Assembly (NCBI GenBank): GCA_900321505.1
Contig: ONWK01000268.1
Coordinates: forward strand, 1 to 14,699
Origin: an uncultured Eubacteriales bacterium
Lineage (GTDB): Bacteria > Bacillota > Clostridia > Lachnospirales > Lachnospiraceae
DNA: 14,699 nucleotides
Reading direction: 5' to 3'
This document shows positions 1 to 6,824 of this stretch, piece by piece (the stretch's first letter is position 1; each line of letters starts with the position of its first letter). A program made the position numbers and the translations under genes. The notes beneath the pieces are model-generated. The model saw nothing but the letters and a program-made list of their open reading frames with translations. It was not told the DNA's origin and searched no databases.

Positions 1-249
1 GAGGAGACAGAGGAGCAGAGTTCTGAGGATACGGAAGATACAGAGGAACCGGGGACACCCGAGACGCCTGAGACTCCGGAGACGCCTGAGACTCCGGAAA
101 CACCTGAGACCCCGGAAACACCTGAGACTCCGGAAACACCCGAGACACCTGAAACTCCGGAAACACCCGAGACCCCGGAAACACCCGAAACTCCTGATCA
201 ACCTTCGGATCCTGAACCTGCAGGACCGGAAGTATCCCCTGAGGAGTAG
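1..249 (+). CDS. C-terminal end of an unidentified protein with a Glu-Thr-Pro repeat tail (5' partial)
   Basis: The frame is open from the first base and stops at TAG 247-249, giving the last 82 residues of a protein that starts outside the window. The visible part is all low complexity: an acidic Glu/Thr/Ser stretch (residues 1-17), fifteen consecutive Glu-Thr-Pro triplets (residues 21-65), then an Asp/Pro/Glu-rich end finishing Pro-Glu-Glu. There is no LPXTG motif, hydrophobic anchor or recognisable domain. Such acidic proline-threonine tails are common as extended spacers or tails on secreted or wall-associated proteins of Gram-positive bacteria, so an extracytoplasmic protein is a reasonable guess, but its function cannot be named from this part. 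The next gene begins 6 bases after the stop, so the two are probably co-transcribed and the stop region supplies the downstream ribosome-binding site. Confidence 0.8.
   Translation, partial: EETEEQSSEDTEDTEEPGTPETPETPETPETPETPETPETPETPETPETPETPETPETPETPETPDQPSDPEPAGPEVSPEE
61..195 (+). repeat. Tandem 9-base coding repeat, (Glu-Thr-Pro)15
   Basis: Fifteen in-frame copies of a codon triplet GAR-ACN-CCN encode Glu-Thr-Pro. Third positions vary (GAG/GAA, ACG/ACT/ACA/ACC, CCT/CCG/CCC), and part of the tract shows an 18-base period such as gagactccggaaacacct. The protein repeat is perfect while the DNA repeat is imperfect. That suggests selection on the amino-acid pattern, together with slippage or unequal exchange that could change copy number between strains. 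Confidence 0.95.
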
Positions 250-255
250 GAGCGG

Positions 256-1302
256 ATGGAGCATGAGCATATGTTTTTCCGGCCTGCTGACGGACGGCTT
301 CTGCAGCAGAGTGTATTAAAGCATATTAAAAGGAGACCCTACGGTGTTGCGGAGGGAGCGTACTTCGGAAATGATGCCGCCGTTTTTAAGACTGCGGGAG
401 GATATGAGATCCAGGCCTCGGGAGCGGCGATGACAGCATGGTTTTCCGACGGCGCTTCTGTTGCGGCGGAGGAAGCGGCATTTGTCATTGCCGAGAACCA
501 GCTTGCGACCGCAGGGGCTGAACCCAAAGCTGTTCAGGTCTTTCTCACCATGGGAAGGGATTTCCCTGAAAACCGTGTACGGAGCCTGATGCAGAGCTTA
601 AACAGGTTATCGGAAGAAAGAGGCTGTCATATAGTCGGTGGAAATACGGTTTATTTCGGAACCGGTAATGATGCGCTGATCCAGATATTTATGACCGGAG
701 AGACTCCGGATACCGCAGCTTATCCGGAAGCGGGAAGAAAGGCTGTGCCGGGGGACGGTATCTGGTTTTACGGAGAAACCGGCTGCCTGGGGGCAGAGCT
801 GCTTGCTGCAGGAAGGATGAAACTTCTGAGGGAACATTTTTCTGACAGCTATATTGAAGAAATGAGATATGATGCCGGAGCTTTTTCGGTAAGACGGGCA
901 GCGGTCTGTGCCATGGAGGCAGGAGCTGTATATCTGCATGATGTATCCTATGGCGGAGTATATACGGCGCTATACCAGCTTGCGGAGGCGCAGGGAACCG
1001 GAATAGCTGTAAGGCATGAGGGACTCCGGATCAGGCAGAGCGTGATAGAGCTGTGTGAGGTCCTCGGCATAAATCCCTACCTGCTGCTGGGTACCGGCGG
1101 ATTGCTGATGACAGTTCCCGGCGGACGGGAGGATGCCTGGAGGATTAAAATGGAAGAAGCCGGGTTTCCGGTATATCCCGCGGGCAGGATAACAGCGGAA
1201 AAGGCCCGTGTGGTAAGGGCAGAAGGGTTTCAGATGGAGAGATATCTTAATCTGTCGGATGAGGAAGCCATGCTGAATCTTGTAAAACCCGCAGAAGGAT
1301 GA
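256..1302 (+). CDS. AIR synthase-related (PurM/HypE-like) protein with degenerate ligand motifs
   Basis: The 348-residue protein has the layout of the AIR synthase superfamily (PurM, HypE, ThiL, SelD). An N-terminal half holds FGNDAAVF (37-44), NQLATAGAEP (81-90) and IVGGNT (126-131). A C-terminal half holds GDGIWFYGETGCLGAELLAAG-type sequence, LHDVSYGGV and a LLGTGGLLM segment. Family members of this kind normally bind ATP and Mg through acidic residues in the motifs G-(D/E)-D-x-A, TDP, ND and GG-(D/H)-T. Here the matching places read GND, SGA, NQ and GGN, so several acidic ligands appear to be replaced. Clostridial relatives are often annotated as hydrogenase maturation factors, but no hyp or hydrogenase gene is visible nearby, so HypE activity is not supported. 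The start has GGAG at 249-252, a short spacing; the next in-frame ATG at 271 is too far away. It precedes an Lrp-type regulator. Confidence 0.75.
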   Translation: MEHEHMFFRPADGRLLQQSVLKHIKRRPYGVAEGAYFGNDAAVFKTAGGYEIQASGAAMTAWFSDGASVAAEEAAFVIAENQLATAGAEPKAVQVFLTMGRDFPENRVRSLMQSLNRLSEERGCHIVGGNTVYFGTGNDALIQIFMTGETPDTAAYPEAGRKAVPGDGIWFYGETGCLGAELLAAGRMKLLREHFSDSYIEEMRYDAGAFSVRRAAVCAMEAGAVYLHDVSYGGVYTALYQLAEAQGTGIAVRHEGLRIRQSVIELCEVLGINPYLLLGTGGLLMTVPGGREDAWRIKMEEAGFPVYPAGRITAEKARVVRAEGFQMERYLNLSDEEAMLNLVKPAEG

Positions 1303-1367
1303 TGATAGAATTATAAGGGGTGTGACACAGAGTATGCCCTCTTTAGTTCGGCATCGTAAGAATATGA

Positions 1368-1374
1368 TAAGGAG
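1368..1374 (+). promoter_or_regulatory. Ribosome-binding site fixing the lrp start
   Basis: TAAGGAG lies 7 bases before ATG 1382. An in-frame ATG at 1376 is only one base from the site, and an ATG at 1322 has no good Shine-Dalgarno sequence. The start is therefore placed at 1382. Confidence 0.75.
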
Positions 1375-1381
1375 AATGACC

Positions 1382-1870
1382 ATGAAAGAAGAAATACTGC
1401 AGATCCTGGAGCAAAACAGCCGGCTTACACCTGCCGATATCGCCGCGATGATCGGAGCCGATGAGGCGGAGGTGGCAGCTGTCATACAGGAGCTTGAAAA
1501 GGAAAATGTCATCTGCGGATACCGCACGGTCATTAACTGGGAGAAGACAAGCGATGAGCGTGTCACAGCCCAGATCGGTGTGAAGATCGCACCGGTACGC
1601 GGCGAAGGCTTTGACCGTATCGCTGCGCGGCTGAGCAGATTTGAGGAGGTGGACTCGGTATATCTTATGTCAGGCTCCTCATATGATCTTATCCTTACCA
1701 TTGAAGGAAAGTCCATGAAGGATATAGCTCATTTCGTATATGACAAGATCGCGCCGATGGAGACCGTAGTTTCCACATCCACCTATTTTGTACTGAGAAA
1801 ATACAAGGATCACGGGATCGTCTTTGATGCGGGCCGCGAATCCGACGAGCGCATACAGATCATGCCCTGA
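1382..1870 (+). CDS. Lrp/AsnC family transcriptional regulator
   Basis: A 162-residue protein of usual Lrp/AsnC size. Residues 1 to about 50 form the helix-turn-helix (MKEEILQILEQN, then LTPADIAAMIGADEAEV and an IQELEKENVICGY wing). The rest is an RAM/AsnC ligand-sensing domain with the characteristic strand VYLMSGSSYDLILTIEG and a C-terminal TYFVLRKYKDHGI. Lrp proteins assemble as dimers or larger oligomers, bind amino acids or related small molecules in the RAM domain, and control amino-acid metabolism genes in the cytoplasm. The start at 1382 is chosen on the ribosome-binding site; a longer frame begins at 1322. The gene sits directly upstream of a class I aminotransferase in the same direction. 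Inference: it may sense an amino acid handled by that enzyme and regulate the pair, but the effector cannot be read from the sequence. Confidence 0.9.
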   Translation: MKEEILQILEQNSRLTPADIAAMIGADEAEVAAVIQELEKENVICGYRTVINWEKTSDERVTAQIGVKIAPVRGEGFDRIAARLSRFEEVDSVYLMSGSSYDLILTIEGKSMKDIAHFVYDKIAPMETVVSTSTYFVLRKYKDHGIVFDAGRESDERIQIMP

Positions 1871-1946
1871 CCGGCAACAAAGGATAGTGATTTTTCTTCA
1901 GAATGATCAGTTCATCAGGTGCCAAGCTCCGAAGAAAGGATAGATA

Positions 1947-3119
1947 ATGAAACCACTTAATCAGACTGTACTTGACATGAAGCCGTCAGGCATAAGGAAA
2001 TTCTTTGATATTGTCAGCGAGATGCCGAAGGCTATATCTCTTGGTGTTGGTGAGCCGGATTTCGATACTCCCTGGCATATTTCCGACGAAGGAATATATA
2101 CACTTGAGAAGGGCCGGACCTTCTACACCTCAAACTCCGGTCTTATGGAGCTGAGGAAGGAGATCGGGCTCTGGTACGAAAAAAAATACGGTATTCACAG
2201 GAATCCTGTAAGTGAGATCCTGATCACGGTAGGAGGCAGTGAGGGTATAGATCTTGCGCTGCGTGCGCTGCTGTCGCCCGGTGATGAGGTTATCATTCCC
2301 GAGCCCAGTTATGTAAGCTATGTGCCCTGTGTATCTCTTGCAGGCGGTGTTCCGGTAACGCTTCCCCTGAAGAACGAAAACTGCTTCAAGCTTACGGCGG
2401 AGGAGCTGGAAAGTGCGATCACAGAGAAGACCAAGGCTCTGGTCCTGTCATTTCCGAATAATCCTACGGGTGCGATAATGACAAAGGATGATCTTAAGCC
2501 CATAGCCGAGCTTGCTGTAAAATATGACCTCTATGTTATTTCGGATGAGATATATTCGGAGCTCACCTATGGCAAGGAGCCCCATGCATCCATCGGCGCT
2601 CTTCCGGGCATGAGTGAGCGTACCATAGTTATTAACGGTTTTTCCAAGGCCTATGCCATGACAGGCTGGCGACTGGGATATGCCATGGCGCCTGAGGTGA
2701 TCGCGCGTGAAATGACAAAGATCCATCAGTTCTGCATAATGTGCGCACCCACCACCAGCCAGTATGCGGCGGTTGAAGCCATAAAGAACGGAGATAAGGA
2801 TATCGCCAAGATGCGTGAATCCTATGATAAGAGACGACGTTTTCTGTTAAAGCAGTTCGAGATCATGGGTCTTCCCTGCTTTGAACCTGAGGGAGCCTTC
2901 TATATGTTCCCGTGCATTAAGGAATTCGGCATGACTTCGGATGAGTTTGCCACCACGCTGCTCAGGGAAGAGGAGCTGGCAGTTGTACCGGGTTCCGCCT
3001 TCGGCGACTGCGGAGAGGGCTTCATCCGTATCTCCTATGCATATTCAATAGATGAACTGAGAGAGGCCATGGACAGAATGGGACGGTTTATCAGGAGACG
3101 CAGGGGGCAGGAGCAGTAA
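1947..3119 (+). CDS. Class I/II pyridoxal-phosphate aminotransferase (fold type I)
   Basis: The 390-residue cytoplasmic enzyme has the usual aminotransferase length and all the main landmarks. These are LGVGEPDFDTP near the N terminus, SFPNNPTGAIM in the cofactor pocket, SDEIYS with Asp200 and Tyr203 contacting the cofactor, the Schiff-base lysine in GFSKAYAMTGWRLGY (Lys234), and a C-terminal FIRISYA with Arg361, which binds the substrate carboxylate in this family. It should move an amino group between an amino acid and a 2-oxo acid. It resembles aspartate/aromatic-type members, but substrate preference cannot be fixed from sequence alone, so no symbol is given. AAGGA at 1936-1940 lies 6 bases before the ATG. 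Upstream is the Lrp-type regulator (76-base gap), downstream is trmL (20-base gap), so it probably belongs to the same transcript. Confidence 0.92.
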   Translation: MKPLNQTVLDMKPSGIRKFFDIVSEMPKAISLGVGEPDFDTPWHISDEGIYTLEKGRTFYTSNSGLMELRKEIGLWYEKKYGIHRNPVSEILITVGGSEGIDLALRALLSPGDEVIIPEPSYVSYVPCVSLAGGVPVTLPLKNENCFKLTAEELESAITEKTKALVLSFPNNPTGAIMTKDDLKPIAELAVKYDLYVISDEIYSELTYGKEPHASIGALPGMSERTIVINGFSKAYAMTGWRLGYAMAPEVIAREMTKIHQFCIMCAPTTSQYAAVEAIKNGDKDIAKMRESYDKRRRFLLKQFEIMGLPCFEPEGAFYMFPCIKEFGMTSDEFATTLLREEELAVVPGSAFGDCGEGFIRISYAYSIDELREAMDRMGRFIRRRRGQEQ

Positions 3120-3139
3120 ACTGCCCGGAATGAGAGAAT

Positions 3140-3649
3140 ATGCTGAACATAGTATTATATGAGCCCGAGATGCCCGAAAATACGGGTAATATTGGCAGAA
3201 CCTGTGTGATCACGGGCAGCCGCCTGCATCTGATAGAGCCTCTTGGGTTCCAGCTGACACATAAGCGTATAGAACGAGCCGGTCTCGATTACTGGGACCG
3301 GCTCGATGTCACCCGCTACATGGATCATGCCGATTTTATGGCGAGAAATCCGGGAGCGGAGATTTTTTATGCAACAACAAAGGCAAGACAGCGGTATACT
3401 GACGTATCCTATCCGGAAAATGCATATATCATGTTTGGAAAGGAAAGCGCCGGTATCCCTGAAGAAATACTGGTGGAGCATCCCGAAAAATGTATCCGGA
3501 TCCCCATGCTTCCGGAGGAAAGATCCCTGAATCTGGCAAATTCGGTAGCTATTGTGGTCTATGAGGCCCTGAGACAGCAGGATTTTCCGGGACTTGAGAG
3601 CGAGGGAGAGCTGCACAGGCTGAGATGGCAGCAGACTGCCGGGGAGTAA
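3140..3649 (+). CDS. trmL: tRNA (cytidine(34)/uridine(34)-2'-O)-methyltransferase TrmL
   Basis: A 169-residue SPOUT-class methyltransferase, typical in length for the short TrmL family that lacks extra RNA-binding domains. It carries the three SpoU motifs: PENTGNIGRTC (12-22), FGKESAGIPEEI (starting at 99) and SLNLANSVAIVVYEALRQ (starting at 129), which together form the C-terminal trefoil knot that binds S-adenosylmethionine. TrmL is a cytoplasmic dimer that methylates the 2'-hydroxyl of the wobble nucleotide in certain leucine tRNAs, improving codon reading. The ribosome-binding site is weak (a GAG run at 3132-3136). The stop lies 41 bases before the chosen mutS2 start, and trmL next to mutS2 is a plausible clostridial housekeeping arrangement. 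Confidence 0.92.
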   Translation: MLNIVLYEPEMPENTGNIGRTCVITGSRLHLIEPLGFQLTHKRIERAGLDYWDRLDVTRYMDHADFMARNPGAEIFYATTKARQRYTDVSYPENAYIMFGKESAGIPEEILVEHPEKCIRIPMLPEERSLNLANSVAIVVYEALRQQDFPGLESEGELHRLRWQQTAGE

Positions 3650-3658
3650 CTGTCCCCG
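3640..3658 (+). other. Small GC-rich hairpin over the trmL stop codon
   Basis: CGGGGA at 3640-3645 pairs with TCCCCG at 3653-3658 around a 7-base loop that contains the TAA stop. No T-run follows, so this is not an intrinsic terminator. It may affect translational coupling to mutS2, or be chance. Confidence 0.3.
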
Positions 3659-3679
3659 ATGCTCTGCAGAACCGTCTCC

Positions 3680-3685
3680 GGGAGG
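3680..3685 (+). promoter_or_regulatory. Ribosome-binding site fixing the mutS2 start
   Basis: GGGAGG ends 5 bases before ATG 3691 and only 2 bases before ATG 3688. The longer in-frame ATG at 3625 lies inside trmL and gives an N-terminal extension without family character. The protein from 3691 begins MNKRSLRVLEFDKI, the usual MutS2 beginning. Confidence 0.8.
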
Positions 3686-3690
3686 AAATG

Positions 3691-6054
3691 ATGAATAAGA
3701 GAAGTCTTCGGGTTTTGGAATTTGATAAGATATTGAATGAACTCTCCGGTTATGCGACATCCGAGGGGGCGAAGAAGCGCTGCCTGAAGATCAGTCCGAG
3801 GGTTGATATAGAGGAGATAAGACAGCTGCAAAAAGAGACCCGTGATGCGGTCCTCAGGATGGAGGTTTACGGTCAGCCGGGCTTTTCCGGTATACGTCCC
3901 ATGCAGGAGACATTTCGCCTTCTTGCAGTGGAATCGGCTCTTTCCGCGGCAGAGCTGCTGGATATCGCTTCTCTTCTGGAAACTGCAGAACAGAATTATT
4001 CCTACGGAAAGAAGAGGGAGGAAGCGGAACCGGACAGCCTGACGGATCGTTTTGCATCCCTTCTTCCCCTGAGGGATGTGTCGGGTGAGATACGCCGGTG
4101 TCTGCTTTCCGAAGAGGATGTGGCGGATGATGCGTCTTCGAATCTTAAGAAAATACGCCGTGAGATCCTTTCCACCAACGGTGAAATGAGACAGCAGCTG
4201 GATAAGATCATGAAGCGTGAAGGCGGGAAGGGAACCCTTCAGGATACACTTATCACCCTGAGAGGCGGAAGGTACTGTCTTCCGGTCAGGGCAGAATACC
4301 GGTCAAAATTCCCCGGAATGATCCATGACCAGTCCCAGACAGGCAGTACTGTCTTCATAGAACCCATGGAGATAGTAAATCTGAATAATAAGATAAAGGA
4401 GCTGGAGGCAGAGGAAAGGCTGGAGATAGAAGCCATACTGGCTGAACTGTCAAAGCTTGCAGGCAGCGTACTGGACGAACTGAAGATCGACATGACTATC
4501 CTTACGGAGCTTGATTTTATCTTTGCCAAGGCAAAATATGCAAGAAAGACCAACGCTGCGGAACCCATATTCAACAGTGACGGCGTCATTGAGCTGAAAA
4601 GGGCGAGACATCCCCTGCTGGATCCGGCAAAGGCGGTTCCCGTTGATATCATTCTGGGAGAGGACTATACCCTTCTCATCATCACCGGACCCAATACCGG
4701 CGGCAAGACAGTTTCACTGAAAACTCTGGGCCTGCTCACTCTGATGGGTCAGGCAGGGCTGCATATTCCGGCGGATTACGGTTCACGGCTTGCAGTCTTC
4801 CGGGATGTTTTTGCGGATATCGGAGATGAGCAGAGTATAGAGCAGAATCTGTCAACCTTCTCATCCCACATGAGCAATATAGTTTACATAACTGAGCATG
4901 CAGGGCCTGATACCCTCTGTCTTTTTGATGAGCCCGGAGGAGGAACCGATCCCGTCGAGGGTGCGGCACTGGCGGTTGCCATTCTGTCGGAGCTTAAGGA
5001 ATGCGGCGCCCGGGTCATGGCGACAACCCACTATACGGAGCTGAAGACCTTCGCGCTTTCAAAGGAGGGTGTGGAAAATGCATCCTGTGAATTTGACGTA
5101 AGCTCACTCCGGCCCACCTACCGGCTTATGATAGGCATACCCGGAAGCTCCAACGCTTTTGCCATTTCGAAAAGACTGGGGCTTTCAGAGCGTATCATTT
5201 CCGCCGCGCGGGAACAGATAGATGAAGATGCCGTACGTATGGATCAGATCATCGCAGAGCTTGAGGAATCCCGTAAGATCATGGAGAAGGAACGGGAGGA
5301 AGCGGAGAGATACCGTAAGGACGCTGATATACTTCAGAGAAGGCTTTCCGAGCAGGAAAAGAAGCTTTCGGAGAAGAAGGAAGAGATATTGGCAAAGGCC
5401 AGGGAAGAGGCCAGGGAGATAGTTGAGGATGCCAAGGAAACGGCGGATGCGGCTATCCGTGATTACCAGAAATGGCTGAAGAATCCGGCTGCGGCGGATG
5501 CGCGCAGGATGGAGGAGGAAAGAACGAAGCTCCGGAAGAAGAAGGAAAAGCTGACGGACCAGAAGGAGATGAAGGCTGCAGCTTCCGGGCAGAAGCAGGG
5601 AGATTTCCGGCTTGGGGATCTGGTAAAGGTACTTAGTCTGAATACCGAGGGACACGTTATCGCGCTGCCGGATTCAAAGGGACTGATAACGGTGGAAATG
5701 GGCATCCTGAACTCACGTTTTCCCGCATCGGATCTTGTGATCCTTGAAGAAGAGAAGATAACCGGACCGGCGGTTCAGGCGGCAAGGGGCGGAAGCATCC
5801 AGAAATCCCTGAACTTCTCACCGGAGCTTAATCTTCTGGGCAGAACGGTGGATGAAGCCCTGATGGAGCTTGATAAATTCCTGGACGATGCACTGCTGGC
5901 CCATGCGACAACCGTAAGAGTAGTCCACGGTAAGGGCACGGGAGCGCTGAGAAAGGCCATACATGAGCGTCTCAGGACACTTCGCTACGTAAAGGAATAC
6001 CGCCTGGGAGAATTCGGTGAAGGAGATGCGGGCGTAACGGTTGTAAAGCTCTGA
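3691..6054 (+). CDS. mutS2: MutS2 (MutS-like ATPase with C-terminal Smr domain)
   Basis: The 787-residue protein matches the usual MutS2 length and order. First come the lever and clamp region (about 1-310) and the MutS ATPase with Walker A GPNTGGKT (333-340), the ABC-type NLSTFSSHMSNI segment (about 386-397) and Walker B LCLFDEP (Asp413, Glu414). A long charged coiled coil follows (about 511-640), then a KOW-like segment and the Smr domain (about 708-787) with HGKGTG (746-751). Mismatch-recognition domain I is absent, as expected. MutS2 is not a mismatch-repair protein. It has been linked to suppression of recombination and, in Bacillus subtilis, to binding and splitting collided ribosomes. 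Two motifs differ from the usual form: DEPGGGTDP where DELGAGTDP is typical, and LNLLG (713-717) where Smr domains often have LDLRG. Both are discussed as findings. It follows trmL closely. Confidence 0.95.
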   Translation: MNKRSLRVLEFDKILNELSGYATSEGAKKRCLKISPRVDIEEIRQLQKETRDAVLRMEVYGQPGFSGIRPMQETFRLLAVESALSAAELLDIASLLETAEQNYSYGKKREEAEPDSLTDRFASLLPLRDVSGEIRRCLLSEEDVADDASSNLKKIRREILSTNGEMRQQLDKIMKREGGKGTLQDTLITLRGGRYCLPVRAEYRSKFPGMIHDQSQTGSTVFIEPMEIVNLNNKIKELEAEERLEIEAILAELSKLAGSVLDELKIDMTILTELDFIFAKAKYARKTNAAEPIFNSDGVIELKRARHPLLDPAKAVPVDIILGEDYTLLIITGPNTGGKTVSLKTLGLLTLMGQAGLHIPADYGSRLAVFRDVFADIGDEQSIEQNLSTFSSHMSNIVYITEHAGPDTLCLFDEPGGGTDPVEGAALAVAILSELKECGARVMATTHYTELKTFALSKEGVENASCEFDVSSLRPTYRLMIGIPGSSNAFAISKRLGLSERIISAAREQIDEDAVRMDQIIAELEESRKIMEKEREEAERYRKDADILQRRLSEQEKKLSEKKEEILAKAREEAREIVEDAKETADAAIRDYQKWLKNPAAADARRMEEERTKLRKKKEKLTDQKEMKAAASGQKQGDFRLGDLVKVLSLNTEGHVIALPDSKGLITVEMGILNSRFPASDLVILEEEKITGPAVQAARGGSIQKSLNFSPELNLLGRTVDEALMELDKFLDDALLAHATTVRVVHGKGTGALRKAIHERLRTLRYVKEYRLGEFGEGDAGVTVVKL

Positions 6055-6070
6055 CCTGTTGTGTTAAAAT
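6041..6070 (+). promoter_or_regulatory. Candidate sigma-A promoter for the two-component operon
   Basis: TTGTAA (6041-6046) and TAAAAT (6065-6070) are separated by 18 bases and match the -35 and -10 consensus at 4 and 5 of 6 positions. The -35 lies in the last codons of mutS2. The -10 lies 39 bases before the response regulator ATG, in the only AT-rich gap of the area. No terminator is visible after mutS2, so read-through is also possible. Confidence 0.35.
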
Positions 6071-6109
6071 GGTATGTTGTAGTGTTCAGGATTCTGAAAA
6101 GAGGCTTTC

Positions 6110-6823
6110 ATGGATAAACCAAAGATACTTATAGTTGATGATGATGAAAATATCGCGGAGCTTATCTCACTGTATCTGAACAAGGAATGTTTCGATACCG
6201 AGATCGCGGGAGACGGTGAAACTGCGCTTAAAACCGTGGAGAGCTATGACCCTGACCTGATCCTGCTGGATCTGATGCTTCCCGGCATGGACGGTTATGA
6301 AGTATGCCAGCAGATCCGCCGCACCCGTCAGACGCCTATAATCATGCTGTCTGCGAAGGGTGAGGTGTTCGATAAGGTACTGGGTCTCAAGATGGGTGCG
6401 GATGATTATATCATCAAGCCCTTTGATTCGAATGAAATGGTTGCCAGGGTCCAGGCTGTGCTGAGACGTACCCAGAGGGTTGAGGAACCGGTTCAGGTAC
6501 CGGCGGCATCCCCCGAGCGAAAGGGTGAATTTGTGGAGTATGACCAGCTGATAGTCAATATCTCCAATTACACGGTAACCTTCAAAGGTAAAAATGTCGA
6601 TATGCCTCCCAAGGAGCTGGAGCTGCTGTATTTCCTTGCAAGCCAGCCCAATATGGTATTTACCCGTGAGCAGCTTCTGAATCAGCTCTGGGGTTATGAT
6701 TTTATGGGCGATACCCGTACGGTTGACGTGCACATCAAGAGACTCCGGGAGAAGCTGGAGGGAGATTTCAACTGGGGTATAGTAACCGTATGGCGCGTGG
6801 GGTACAAATTTGAGGTGAGATAG
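6110..6823 (+). CDS. OmpR/PhoB-family response regulator
   Basis: A 237-residue two-domain regulator. The receiver domain (about 4-120) has the acidic pocket Asp10-Asp11-Asp12, phospho-acceptor Asp54 in LILLDLMLPGMDGYE, Ser81 in IIMLSAKGE and Lys103 in DDYIIKPF. After a linker, the winged-helix DNA-binding domain (about 140-237) has the PPKELELLYFLASQPNMVFTR start, the LLNQLWGYDF segment and the recognition helix region DTRTVDVHIKRLREKL, ending in VWRVGYKFEVR. On phosphorylation by its partner it should dimerise and bind tandem operator half-sites. The kinase gene starts 2 bases after its stop, so they form a pair. It resembles WalR/ResD-type regulators, but no conserved neighbour identifies it as WalR, so no symbol is given. 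Confidence 0.95.
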   Translation: MDKPKILIVDDDENIAELISLYLNKECFDTEIAGDGETALKTVESYDPDLILLDLMLPGMDGYEVCQQIRRTRQTPIIMLSAKGEVFDKVLGLKMGADDYIIKPFDSNEMVARVQAVLRRTQRVEEPVQVPAASPERKGEFVEYDQLIVNISNYTVTFKGKNVDMPPKELELLYFLASQPNMVFTREQLLNQLWGYDFMGDTRTVDVHIKRLREKLEGDFNWGIVTVWRVGYKFEVR

Positions 6824-6824
6824 T

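Noticed and set aside
1..200. CRISPR or non-coding tandem repeat
   Set aside because: The repeats are in frame with no spacers, encode a perfect Glu-Thr-Pro pattern with synonymous differences, and end in a proper stop codon.
256..1302. Calling the AIRS-like protein HypE (hydrogenase maturation)
   Set aside because: No hydrogenase or other hyp genes are in the window, the ligand motifs are altered, and the end of the protein (NLVKPAEG) is not the Pro-Arg-Ile-Cys tail that carries the thiocyanate in true HypE.
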